Below are positions 28,236-36,055 of a DNA stretch of 64,000 bases, piece by piece; position 1 is the first letter of the stretch; every line of letters begins with the position of its first letter. The stretch is taken from positions 1 through 64,000 of the forward strand of contig LIUM01000013.1 of the NCBI GenBank assembly GCA_001462345.1, given 5' to 3'. Both the position numbers and the translations under genes were made by a program. The notes below the pieces were generated by a model. That model made no database searches. It worked only from the letters and a program-made list of their open reading frames with translations, and was not told the origin of the DNA. This DNA is from Fibrobacteria bacterium AD312. GTDB taxonomy: Bacteria > Fibrobacterota > Fibrobacteria > Fibrobacterales > Fibrobacteraceae.

Positions 28236-29165
28236 CTATTCCACGACGGTTTTTAGGTCAATGATGCCAGTGCGACTATATTGGTCTGTGTACCTGATCT
28301 TCCATTTGAACGTTTTTCCGACAGGCAAATCATCTAATGCTACCAATCGATACCTTTTTTGGTAGAGCGTGGTCAAGGAGATGTTTATAATGGGAGCCGG
28401 TAAACAACTTATCATTGTGCATGAAAGTCCGCAATCAATTCTGCGAAATTCATCACTGTGGCAAGACCCGCTTCGTTGCAGTTTAATTTCTTTTGGGCCT
28501 TCTAAAACATCTAGATCGTAATTTAAGACTAAGGTGTCGCTCAGTACGGTTCCGCAATTTTTGGATTCACTCTTCTTCAACTCGTCAAATAAAAGTTTAA
28601 TTGCATACTGTTGTTGCATTGAAGCATACCTAGCGCTTGTTGTATCAAATACGTGTGCCTTTGCATATTGTTGGGCACGATCTTTTATTGAACCTTTTGG
28701 GCGAGGGATGGAATCTGCTTTATCAGGTGCGGGAGCAGGAACCTTCGCAAAAAATTGAATGAGATCTTTCTTTGGAAATTTTGGAACCTCTGCGCGAGGG
28801 ATGAAATCTGTTATGGCATTTTTGCCATGATTTACATATATAGTATCCAGAACATTTTCGCATGTTTGGTATTTAAATGCTCCTTGTGGTAGCACATCTT
28901 GAGGTCTTCCAAACAGTTGTCTCGCACTTGTTTTGTATTCTAGTTTGAATGTCTTTTTGCTGATATGGAGGTCTGTAATTTCGGTGCAGGGGATGAGAAT
29001 TGTATCTAGTTCTCTTGAAATACCGGGAACGACAACACTCAATAAAGACCTACAATTTTGAATGCTTTCCATGTTCAATACACGATTGTCATCGGAATCT
29101 GAGGAACATGCAGAGAAGACAAGAGCAAGCCCAAGCGAAAAGATCGTCTGCAAAGTTTTTTTCAA
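28236..29165 (-). CDS. Hypothetical outer-membrane lipoprotein
   Basis: 309 residues from a TTG start supported by GGAGGAG seven bases upstream. Type II signal peptide MKKTLQTIFSLGLALVFSAC with the lipid cysteine at 20. The mature part has paired cysteines (CRSLL, CTEIT, QTCENVL, NCGTVL, CHSDEF, DCGLSC, SCLPAP) suggesting disulfides, and a middle helical region (about 160-210). No known family recognised. Lies 52 bp downstream of a barrel-like gene on the same strand, so the two may be co-transcribed and function together in the envelope. Confidence 0.7.
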   Translation of the reverse strand: MKKTLQTIFSLGLALVFSACSSDSDDNRVLNMESIQNCRSLLSVVVPGISRELDTILIPCTEITDLHISKKTFKLEYKTSARQLFGRPQDVLPQGAFKYQTCENVLDTIYVNHGKNAITDFIPRAEVPKFPKKDLIQFFAKVPAPAPDKADSIPRPKGSIKDRAQQYAKAHVFDTTSARYASMQQQYAIKLLFDELKKSESKNCGTVLSDTLVLNYDLDVLEGPKEIKLQRSGSCHSDEFRRIDCGLSCTMISCLPAPIINISLTTLYQKRYRLVALDDLPVGKTFKWKIRYTDQYSRTGIIDLKTVVE

Positions 29166-29217
29166 ATGAGTCTCCTCCTATATTCTCATTCCGGATTTTT
29201 TCCAAGAAATCATAACT

Positions 29218-29736
29218 CTAAAAAAAATAGCACATTGGGCAGGATACGGGAAAATAGAAATAAAAACCTAAACGTTGATCTTTTTCCTTTGTCCAACTGA
29301 ATTCCGCACCAAATAACAAAAACCAAGCACGAATGCTGAAGCCATAATCAAAATGATCAGAATTAAATCCCAAGTCTGGACTAACAGACAAACCAAGGCC
29401 TACATAGCTAACCGATAACATTGGCGACATATAAATACCATGATTGTCGTCATAATCATAATAGAGTCTTGCTCCGTACCCCAAATAAAATGTTCTGTTG
29501 ATAGGAGTATTTCCGCTATTTTCTTCACTCCACCCCGGATCAACACCCATATACCAGCGATTGAATTCCACACCTAAAGCAAGATGATCCCCATAAATGA
29601 CAAAAGGCGATATTCCAAAATCAGGGCTATACGTTTTATCTTCTGCAAAAGCAAAAACACGTGCAGATATTAATACAGCTAAAATTATTTTTGCGTTTAG
29701 TATTTTAATAGAAGCCTCGCAATCAATTGTATTCAT
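29218..29736 (-). CDS. Putative outer-membrane beta-barrel protein
   Basis: 172 residues: a hydrophobic N-terminal segment ending ARVFAFA (about residue 31) as likely signal peptide, then alternating aromatic/hydrophobic strands (FYLGYGARLYYDYDD, GIYMSPMLSVSYVGLGLSVSPDLGF, GFYFYFPV) and a C-terminal phenylalanine, as in small outer-membrane barrels. No family recognised. The start is uncertain because no Shine-Dalgarno sequence is evident; TATATTTA (one base off the TAnnTTTG box) lies 13 bp upstream of the ATG. Confidence 0.6.
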   Translation of the reverse strand: MNTIDCEASIKILNAKIILAVLISARVFAFAEDKTYSPDFGISPFVIYGDHLALGVEFNRWYMGVDPGWSEENSGNTPINRTFYLGYGARLYYDYDDNHGIYMSPMLSVSYVGLGLSVSPDLGFNSDHFDYGFSIRAWFLLFGAEFSWTKEKDQRLGFYFYFPVSCPMCYFF

Positions 29737-29983
29737 TATTTGTTTATACTAAATATACCTTTTTTGTTTTTAGACTGTTTCCGCCAATGGGCTATTGATT
29801 TCAGGAGTCTTTCCGACCTGAAAGCACTAAATGTTTCTGAACTGTCTCGACGTCTGGGGATTCATGCAATCGATCGAGAACTCGCAAACTTCAATATCTC
29901 TTCTCCCCATATCAACATCCCGAGCTCTACATAAAAAAGCTTTAATTTTCAAAACCAGCATTTTAAAGGCTTTTCATCGTGTG
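29737..29983. other. Intergenic region upstream of the repeat array
   Basis: Contains two potential hairpins: TCAG/CTGA with inner GTC/GAC at about 29800-29822, and AAAAGCTTTAA against TTTAAAGGCTTTT at about 29935-29975. A 64-codon open frame (29740-29934) has no ribosome-binding site or recognisable product. No gene is called. Confidence 0.4.
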
Positions 29984-30409
29984 TGCACTTCTTTTGAAAC
30001 ACTGTTGCAATTGTCTGTGGTGAGTTCTGCAATTGTTTGTTATGAACTATGCAATTGTTGCTTCTCAAAAAACGTTGATTTTAATGAATTTTAAGTGTAT
30101 TTTGCACTTCTTTTGAATCGCTTTTGCAATTGTTTATGGTGAGTTTTGCAATTGTTGCTTTTCTTAGCTGCAATTCCTGGCTTTAAAAAGGGGCTCCATG
30201 CTTTGCAATGCTTAAAATACTCCTATGACCCACTTTTTTATGTGATTTTGTCTTTGAAAAAGCAATAATAATTTGGATGTTTTGCAATTGTTAGTTTGAC
30301 ACCTTGCAATTGTTGTTTTGTAAAAATGTTGATTTTGGTAAAAATTACGCGTATTTTGCAATTCTTTTTAAAGACTTTGCAATTGTTGTTTTGTTTCGCT
30401 GCAATTCTT
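29984..30409 (+). repeat. 22-bp-periodic array of TGCAATTGTT decamers upstream of fic
   Basis: Fourteen copies of TGCAATTGTT or close variants start at 29984, 30006, 30028, 30050, 30103, 30125, 30147, 30169, 30204, 30283, 30305, 30357, 30378 and 30400. Steps of 22 bp occur nine times and 21 once; the three larger jumps are about 52-53, 35 and 79 bp. G-type units (TGCAATTGTT) are internal; C-type units (TGCACTTCTT, TGCAATTCTT, TGCAATTCCT) mark several block ends. The last unit stops 8 bp before the ATG of the Fic gene. Two helical turns between copies would put all units of a block on one DNA face, which suggests a cooperative protein-binding site. Confidence 0.85.
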
Positions 30410-30417
30410 TATATATT

Positions 30418-31557
30418 ATGAGTATGGACGATTTGCCTGAAAAAATAGACCTACCTTATATCCGATTTGAAAGTCAAACGACGGATTATATCTTGGCTCT
30501 TGAGGAACTCCGTGGAAAAACTTTGCGGGGCGATACTCCTCCAGTTTGGTTCTTTCAACTGAAGAACGCTTTTATGGTTATGGAAAGTTTCCTTTCGTCC
30601 AGAATAGAAGGAAATCATACCACTATCGCGGAATATGCTGTTAAAGTGACTATGCGAGAATCAGACAATAAGTCGGAAGAGGAAGATATTTTGGAAATCG
30701 AGAATATCGAAGCTGGAATTTCTTTCATCGAAGAAGCATATAAAGATAACCATGACTTTCCTATAGACGAAGCGTTCGTCTTAAAATTGCATAGTTTGGT
30801 TGTCCAGGATTTGACTCACGAAGGTGATAAAACTGACGGTTATAGAAATGTTCATGTCCAAATTCAAAATTCAAAACATGAACCGCCGGGCCCTGAATCG
30901 GTGCAAGGGAATATGAATTTCCTTTTTGAGTTTATAAATCGGGAAACTAGTAGCAAATACGATCTTGTGAAAATTGCGGTAGCTCATCACCGTTTTGTGT
31001 GGATACATCCTTTTGTAAATGGCAATGGTAGAACTGCAAGGTTGCTTACTTACGCGATGCTTCTTAAGACCTTTGCGTTTAACAGTTCACGTATCATTAA
31101 TCCAACGGCTATTTTCTGCTCTGACCGTCAAAAATATTATGAAATGCTTTCTGTGGCGGATTCACTTGAGAACGATTCCGTGTGCAAGTGGTGTGATTAT
31201 ATGCTTGACGGATTATTGCAGGAATTAAAAAAAGTAGACAACCTGACTAATGCCGAATACGTAAGGAACAAAGTGTTGCTTCCCATGATAGATCTAGGCC
31301 TATACAATAAGCAGATAACGGAAGAAGCTTATAATGTTCTTAAGGTGGCAATCCAGAAACCGGAAATACAAGCTTCTGATGTAGCACCTCTTTTCAATAA
31401 CAAATATGAAACATCAAGGAAAATCAGGTCTTTCATCGAAGCCAAGTATTTGATGCCTGTGACGGAAGGTTCGAGAAAGTATTGTATTAATTTGAGAAGT
31501 CCTCTCTTTGGAACTCTTTTCCAGATTTTAGGAAAAGAAGGGTTCTTTAAGGAATAA
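30418..31557 (+). CDS. Fic-family protein adenylyltransferase with inhibitory helix
   Basis: 379 residues from ATG 30418 (ATG 30424 also possible); no Shine-Dalgarno sequence. The Fic core motif HPFVNGNGRTAR spans 197-208, with catalytic His197. The N-terminal Fic_N part has the inhibitory pattern SSRIEG (S60...E64-G65) of class II Fic proteins, so it should be autoinhibited and need no separate antitoxin. The C-terminal part (about 300-379) looks like a winged helix (SRKIRSFIEAKYLMPVTEGSRKYCI). Fic enzymes transfer AMP from ATP to target hydroxyls; the target here is unknown. The array at 29984-30409 directly abuts its start. Confidence 0.9.
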   Translation: MSMDDLPEKIDLPYIRFESQTTDYILALEELRGKTLRGDTPPVWFFQLKNAFMVMESFLSSRIEGNHTTIAEYAVKVTMRESDNKSEEEDILEIENIEAGISFIEEAYKDNHDFPIDEAFVLKLHSLVVQDLTHEGDKTDGYRNVHVQIQNSKHEPPGPESVQGNMNFLFEFINRETSSKYDLVKIAVAHHRFVWIHPFVNGNGRTARLLTYAMLLKTFAFNSSRIINPTAIFCSDRQKYYEMLSVADSLENDSVCKWCDYMLDGLLQELKKVDNLTNAEYVRNKVLLPMIDLGLYNKQITEEAYNVLKVAIQKPEIQASDVAPLFNNKYETSRKIRSFIEAKYLMPVTEGSRKYCINLRSPLFGTLFQILGKEGFFKE

Positions 31558-31897
31558 CAATTGTAACGATTATTACGAATTAGTTGAAAAAAGACCATCA
31601 CCTGTTTTATGTTTTGAACAAATGATCTTCCTTGTAAAGAGATTTAAATGCAAAAATCCTTTTTTTAACGTTATTAAATGTTTTTATGTTGTAACAAAAA
31701 AAACAGTTTAAAGGTAGCAATCAAAACCAAAGACTCAGAAGTATTCAATACGGCCCAAAATCATAAGTTTTTTGCATCGCTTTGTGCTTGTTTTCATTTG
31801 TAACCGCTTGAGTTTACATTCTTATTGTTTTTTTGTCTTATTAACTTAGTTTTCACTATATCTGCCTGATTTGAGGGAGTGAAGAAGCGAGGATTTA
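31558..31897. other. 340-bp intergenic region before the GH9 gene
   Basis: AT-rich with no credible gene. It holds a possible promoter for the cellulase gene (31825-31854) and the ribosome-binding site GAGG at 31890-31893. One isolated ACAATTGT occurs just after the Fic stop. Confidence 0.5.
31825..31854 (+). promoter_or_regulatory. Possible TTG / TAnnTTT promoter of the GH9 gene
   Basis: TTG at 31825-31827, 19 bp, then TAGTTTTC at 31847-31854, which differs from TAnnTTTG in the last base. Spacing fits the Bacteroidota -33/-7 layout; leader of about 40 bases with a Shine-Dalgarno sequence. Confidence 0.35.
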
Positions 31898-33727
31898 ATG
31901 TTTGGTTTGAGAAAAAAATGGGTTTTAATGACGACTTTGGCCGTCTTAACTTTTTCTGGTATGGCGCTTGCTCAGGCAACGGCTTATATTAATCAAGTAG
32001 GCTATCAAACAAATGATGTCAAGAGCTTGACATTGACTGGTGCCACGGGCGATCCAGTGGAATTTGTGAATTCCTCTGGAACAACCGTTCTTTCGGTGAC
32101 GCCGAGTAATGAATCGAATTATTCTGCTGCTGATGTAAATGCTCGTTTGGTGGATTTTTCGAACCTCAAGATTCCAGGTATTTACCAAGTGAAGCAAAAC
32201 GGTAATATGTTGCGTCAGGATTTAAAGATTGCAGATAAGGCCCATGAAAATGTTTTGAAGGCAGCCCTCAAGTGGTATTACTATCAACGAGCATCAATGG
32301 AACTGACGGAGCTATATGCTGGCCAGTATAAACGTGCTGCAGGCCACATGGACAACAATGTGAGCTTTCATAGTTCTGCTACAGGAGGCAGTGGCACCCT
32401 GAATAGTCCTAAGGGTTGGTATGATGCTGGTGACTATGGTAAATACATTGTGAATTCAGGCATTACCACTTATACACTTTTAGCTCTTTACGAGCATTAT
32501 CCACAATATTTCAATTCACTCAAATGGAACATTCCTGCAGAGGGCTCTCTTCCAGATCTTTTAGCAGAAATCAAGTATAATTTGGATTGGATGCTTACCA
32601 TGCAGGCATCTGATGGAGGTGTTTATCATAAATTGACAACTCTTTTATTTCCTGGCGATATTATGCCTAATGAAGATACGGAAACGCGTTATGTCATAGG
32701 AAAGGGAACTGCGGCTACTTTTGATTTTGCGGCAGTGATGGCTGTTGCGGCTCGTGTGTACAAAACAGCTAATCCCTCTTTTGCTGCTCAATGTCTTGAG
32801 GCAGCTAAGAAGGCTTATTCTTGGGGCATACAAAATCCAAATGTGCGTTTTACAAATCCTTTGGATGTCAAAACAGGTGAATATGGGGATAGCCATTTTG
32901 ATGACGAAAAGAGTTTCGCTGCGGCGGAGTTATATGTGACTACAGGTGATGCTTCTTACAAAATATCAGGTGCTAGTGCCAATATTCCTAATTGGGCTGA
33001 TGTGGGTGGCTTAGCAACATACGAGAAGGCTATTAATCAAACGCATTTTGGTACAGAGGGTGTGGACTCTTTGTTGAAGGTGGCGTATATTTTGGAAAGC
33101 CGTTCCAATAGCGGTTTTGGCGTTGTGATGGGAGGTCATGATTTTGTTTGGGGATCCAATGCGGTTGCTGCAAACCAAGGTATTTGGCTCCTTCATGCTT
33201 ATTATATCACGGGTGATGAAAAATACTATACCGCTGCTGTGAAGGTTTTAGATTATCTGTTGGGTAAGAATCCGCTGAATATGTCTTTTGTGACGGGTTA
33301 TGGAACCAAAACGGCAAAAAATCCTCACCATCGTCCTTCTACTGATGATGGCATTTATGAACCTGTTCCAGGCATGGTTGTGGGTGGCCCACACACTGGT
33401 GGTGAAGATGTTGGTTCTGAAACTTGGCAATGTAGCGATTATCGTACGGGAAAACCTGCCACGAGCTACACAGACAGTCATTGCAGTTATGCTACAAACG
33501 AAGTGGCTATTAACTGGAATGCTCCATTTGTTTATTTGGCTGGCGCTATTGAAGCCATCAATGCCGGTTTCAAACCAGATTTTGCTGTATTTAATTCAAA
33601 AAATTCGTTGCCTCAAGTTCGTGGTTTTGCCGCTCAACCAAGTAGTGGTCCAAAATTAATTTTTGATGGTCATCGTCTCTTGATGAAGCACAACGGCAAG
33701 CAATACAATCTGAAGGGAATGCAGTAA
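31898..33727 (+). CDS. Glycoside hydrolase family 9 endoglucanase
   Basis: 609 residues. Signal peptide about 1-26 (ends ALAQA); an N-terminal Ig-like CelD_N domain (about 28-112) starting AYINQVGYQTND; then the (alpha/alpha)6 catalytic domain. Catalytic residues: Asp in GWYDAGDYGKY (176-179) as base, the substrate-binding HHR (477-479), and the acid Glu535 in NEVAINWNAP. Cleaves beta-1,4-glucan such as cellulose outside the cell. A short tail (about 575-609) after the catalytic domain with LIFDGHRLLMKHNG may serve for secretion or attachment. A terminator follows. Consistent with a plant-fibre-degrading host. Confidence 0.94.
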   Translation: MFGLRKKWVLMTTLAVLTFSGMALAQATAYINQVGYQTNDVKSLTLTGATGDPVEFVNSSGTTVLSVTPSNESNYSAADVNARLVDFSNLKIPGIYQVKQNGNMLRQDLKIADKAHENVLKAALKWYYYQRASMELTELYAGQYKRAAGHMDNNVSFHSSATGGSGTLNSPKGWYDAGDYGKYIVNSGITTYTLLALYEHYPQYFNSLKWNIPAEGSLPDLLAEIKYNLDWMLTMQASDGGVYHKLTTLLFPGDIMPNEDTETRYVIGKGTAATFDFAAVMAVAARVYKTANPSFAAQCLEAAKKAYSWGIQNPNVRFTNPLDVKTGEYGDSHFDDEKSFAAAELYVTTGDASYKISGASANIPNWADVGGLATYEKAINQTHFGTEGVDSLLKVAYILESRSNSGFGVVMGGHDFVWGSNAVAANQGIWLLHAYYITGDEKYYTAAVKVLDYLLGKNPLNMSFVTGYGTKTAKNPHHRPSTDDGIYEPVPGMVVGGPHTGGEDVGSETWQCSDYRTGKPATSYTDSHCSYATNEVAINWNAPFVYLAGAIEAINAGFKPDFAVFNSKNSLPQVRGFAAQPSSGPKLIFDGHRLLMKHNGKQYNLKGMQ

Positions 33728-33802
33728 AAGTTCCTTCAAAAAATATGACTAGTAATGACGTCGTCAATTATTTTTTATAGTCAAAAACGCTTTGTACATT
33801 AT

Positions 33803-33828
33803 AAACTCCGACTAGTTCGGAGTTTTTT
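33803..33828 (+). terminator. Intrinsic terminator after the GH9 gene
   Basis: AAACTCCGA and TCGGAGTTT form a perfect 9-bp stem around the loop CTAGT, followed by a T-run. 75 bp after the stop. Confidence 0.9.
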
Positions 33829-33927
33829 ATGGAAACTATAGTCTGTTGTGTTTTCGTAATTCTAGTTGTAAAAAAAATGAAACAACAAAGAATAAGTAAA
33901 TTATACTCGCAATTTTAGCAAAGAGTT

Positions 33928-33935
33928 TATATTTG
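33928..33935 (+). promoter_or_regulatory. TAnnTTTG promoter box
   Basis: TATATTTG five bases before the ATG of the 31-codon frame at 33941 and about 100 bp before the barrel gene at 34033. No TTG at -33. The tight spacing would give a leaderless message for the small frame. Confidence 0.5.
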
Positions 33936-33940
33936 CCTTT

Positions 33941-34036
33941 ATGTTTTCTGGTAGATTTTCTTTTTATTTGTTTGCTGGGGTATTGTTGATCCTTTTGCTT
34001 ATATTAAGGTTCAGTCTTGTTTTAGGAAGAAAGTGA
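33941..34036 (+). CDS. Possible small membrane peptide (31 aa)
   Basis: MFSGRFSFYLFAGVLLILLL continues to ILRFSLVLGRK: one hydrophobic helix with basic ends. The stop TGA overlaps the next gene's GTG start as GTGA, the arrangement of translationally coupled genes seen elsewhere here, and a TATATTTG box lies 5 bp before the ATG. No family is known to me; it may be a leader peptide controlling the 34033 gene. Too short to be sure it is translated. Confidence 0.35.
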   Translation: MFSGRFSFYLFAGVLLILLLILRFSLVLGRK

Positions 34037-35070
34037 AAAAAATAATTATTTGTCTATTTCTGCTTAGTACCGTTCTTTATGCAAGAGAAATACAGATTCT
34101 TTCATCGAAAGTGGTAGATGTAGAAGATGAAACGATTGCATTGGTCGAAAAGCGAATTTTCTATGTATTGGATAGTTTGGGCTTGAAAATAGCTAAAAAG
34201 GCTGATTTATCTCTGCGCACGGAGATGATACAATTAGATAACGGCGAATATCTATTGAATTTTGAAATGACTCAGGGTGGAAAGGTATTAAGATCAAAAC
34301 GAGAACAATTGAAATCACTTCAATACATGGATGTCTTTGTTTCGGATTTATTGGAAGAGATGTTGAATACCCAAATAGAAGATTACGAAGAGGACAATCG
34401 TGTAGAAGTTTATAAAAAAAATCAAAGCAATCCATACACAAAAGACATTGTTCTTAAAGGTATTTTTGAAGAAGATAAAGACGAGAGAAGATTCTATGAC
34501 GATGAAGAAGAATCCTTCGCTGAATATCTTGTGGCAGGAGTTTTTATAATTGCATATAAATTGACATTGCATATTCTTGTTTCATTAAGTGATTATATTG
34601 GATTAGAAGCTTCTTTAGGAGGAATCAGTGCATTTTCTCTGTCTGATGAAGGGGCAAATAGTTCCACGGATTATAAAGTGGGAGCACAAGTAAGAAGTAG
34701 CTTATTTTTTGGATTCAATGAACGTCATTCTTGGGGATTTGGGTTAAATTTTGCAAAAAATCCTTCTGAAATACTGAACCAGTATTTATCATTTCTTTCA
34801 ACACATCGTTTTTATGTAAATAAATATTTCTTCTTTGACTTTGTCTGGGGTTATGGATTTTTTTGGTACGATGCCCCATTACAGATTGATGAATCTTTAC
34901 AACTAGGATGGTCTTTTGGAGGTGATGTTGGGTATAACATAATTCAAGGAAAAAAACATTGGCTATCTTTGGTAATAGGATTTCAGCATATACCAAGAGA
35001 TGATATGGCTGAAAAAGATGAACTCTCTTTGAATCTCGTATATACATTCCGTGGTTATTTTGAGGAGTAG
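34033..35070 (+). CDS. Hypothetical secreted protein with C-terminal outer-membrane barrel
   Basis: 345 residues from GTG with AGGA at 34024-34027. Signal peptide about 1-18 (ends VLYA). The N-terminal half (about 19-120) looks like a small periplasmic domain (IQILSSKVVDVEDETIALVEKRI); an acidic linker (EEDKDERRFYDDEEE) follows; the C-terminal half has alternating amphipathic strands (AQVRSSLFFGFNERHSWGFGLNF, YFFFDFVWGYGFFWYDA) like an outer-membrane beta-barrel. No named family recognised. Confidence 0.65.
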   Translation: MKKIIICLFLLSTVLYAREIQILSSKVVDVEDETIALVEKRIFYVLDSLGLKIAKKADLSLRTEMIQLDNGEYLLNFEMTQGGKVLRSKREQLKSLQYMDVFVSDLLEEMLNTQIEDYEEDNRVEVYKKNQSNPYTKDIVLKGIFEEDKDERRFYDDEEESFAEYLVAGVFIIAYKLTLHILVSLSDYIGLEASLGGISAFSLSDEGANSSTDYKVGAQVRSSLFFGFNERHSWGFGLNFAKNPSEILNQYLSFLSTHRFYVNKYFFFDFVWGYGFFWYDAPLQIDESLQLGWSFGGDVGYNIIQGKKHWLSLVIGFQHIPRDDMAEKDELSLNLVYTFRGYFEE

Positions 35071-35188
35071 GGTTGTTGTATTATATAATTCAGCTAAGTT
35101 GTAAAGAAAAAATTACAAGCTAGTCACCTACATAATTAAAAAATAATTCTATAAGCAATTTTTGCGTTTTGAAGCAGGAGCAAATGTA

Positions 35189-35485
35189 ATGCTTAAGTTT
35201 GAAAACATTGTTTGTAGAATTGTTTTTCTGGGGCTGTTTTTTTGTGCAAGTCTATTTGCTGCTCCAATGGAAAATGCACGTGGAACTTTATTCATTTTAT
35301 TAGATGGGATGGCTCCAAAAAGTGAGGGATTGTTTAATAATTACTGTTTGGACTATGAAAGAAGTGAGACATGGGGAAAAACAGGAGTTGCTAAATATTT
35401 TCAGGAATATGTAGCGAATTCAAAGGCTAATATTTATTCGCGTTCATATTGGAATCCAATCGCTAGTCCTTCTGAAATGGTGTAG
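35189..35485 (+). CDS. Short secreted protein, possibly a truncated hydrolase-like gene
   Basis: 98 residues from ATG 35189, preferred because CAGGAGC lies just upstream. Signal peptide MLKFENIVCRIVFLGLFFCA ending SLFAA. The remainder (RGTLFILLDGMAPKSEG through IYSRSYWNPIASPSEMV) reads like the opening of a larger enzyme fold (a strand followed by LDG) that stops early, with no continuation in any frame after the TAG. It could be a 3'-truncated pseudogene or a genuine small exported protein. Confidence 0.45.
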   Translation: MLKFENIVCRIVFLGLFFCASLFAAPMENARGTLFILLDGMAPKSEGLFNNYCLDYERSETWGKTGVAKYFQEYVANSKANIYSRSYWNPIASPSEMV

Positions 35486-35584
35486 TGTCCATCAAAAATA
35501 TGACATTGTCAGCAAATAACTATTTGGTGCTGAAACAGAATGGAATTCTTTTGCAAAAATTAAAATTGGAGTAAGGTAGCTAAT

Positions 35585-36055
35585 ATGAAAAAATTATTAA
35601 CACGTTTATTTTTTTTCATATCTTGTGTAGTTCTTTGTGCGTGCCCTTATGTAGATCATGGTACTTCAAAAGCGGCACGATTTACGAGTTATGAAGAAAT
35701 ACAGGGATGCTATGAAGGGGCGAGAATTATAAATTGGGGCTCTCAGACCGAAAAGATTAAATGTTATAAAATTTGTTTTGAAGAAAAGATAGCAGTAATC
35801 TCACAAAAAAGTTTGCTTATTCCCAAGATGGCGATAGACTCTTCTGTGGAGGTTTCTATAGATTTCGATACGACTTACTCCAAAACATATGAATTGATAG
35901 ATGAGTATGACAGTGACGGCACTTTGTTTTATTCTGTCCATATAAAAGATTTTGGTCATCTAGCTTACCGTGGGAATAACATATTTAATGCGAAAGAATC
36001 AGCTTATACTGCTGGTGAGTATACCAAGGAGAGGATCGATTTATGCGACTTTTAA
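35585..36055 (+). CDS. Hypothetical lipoprotein
   Basis: 156 residues; type II signal peptide MKKLLTRLFFFISCVVLCAC with lipid Cys20 and a GGAGTAAGG ribosome-binding site. The mature part is beta-rich with several cysteines (GCYEG, KCYKICFEEK, DLCDF). It ends 13 bp inside the next gene, so the two are translationally linked. Confidence 0.65.
   Translation: MKKLLTRLFFFISCVVLCACPYVDHGTSKAARFTSYEEIQGCYEGARIINWGSQTEKIKCYKICFEEKIAVISQKSLLIPKMAIDSSVEVSIDFDTTYSKTYELIDEYDSDGTLFYSVHIKDFGHLAYRGNNIFNAKESAYTAGEYTKERIDLCDF

Noticed and set aside
29740-29934. Possible 64-residue protein upstream of the array
   Set aside because: No ribosome-binding site, no family features; a vaguely helix-turn-helix-like stretch is not enough.
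29984-30409. CRISPR array
   Set aside because: Units are about 10 bp, imperfect, with 12-bp spacers that resemble each other; no cas genes. Called a periodic repeat instead.
34193-35047. Several 70-110 codon frames antisense to the 34033 gene
   Set aside because: AT-rich shadow frames without starts supported by ribosome-binding sites or known families.
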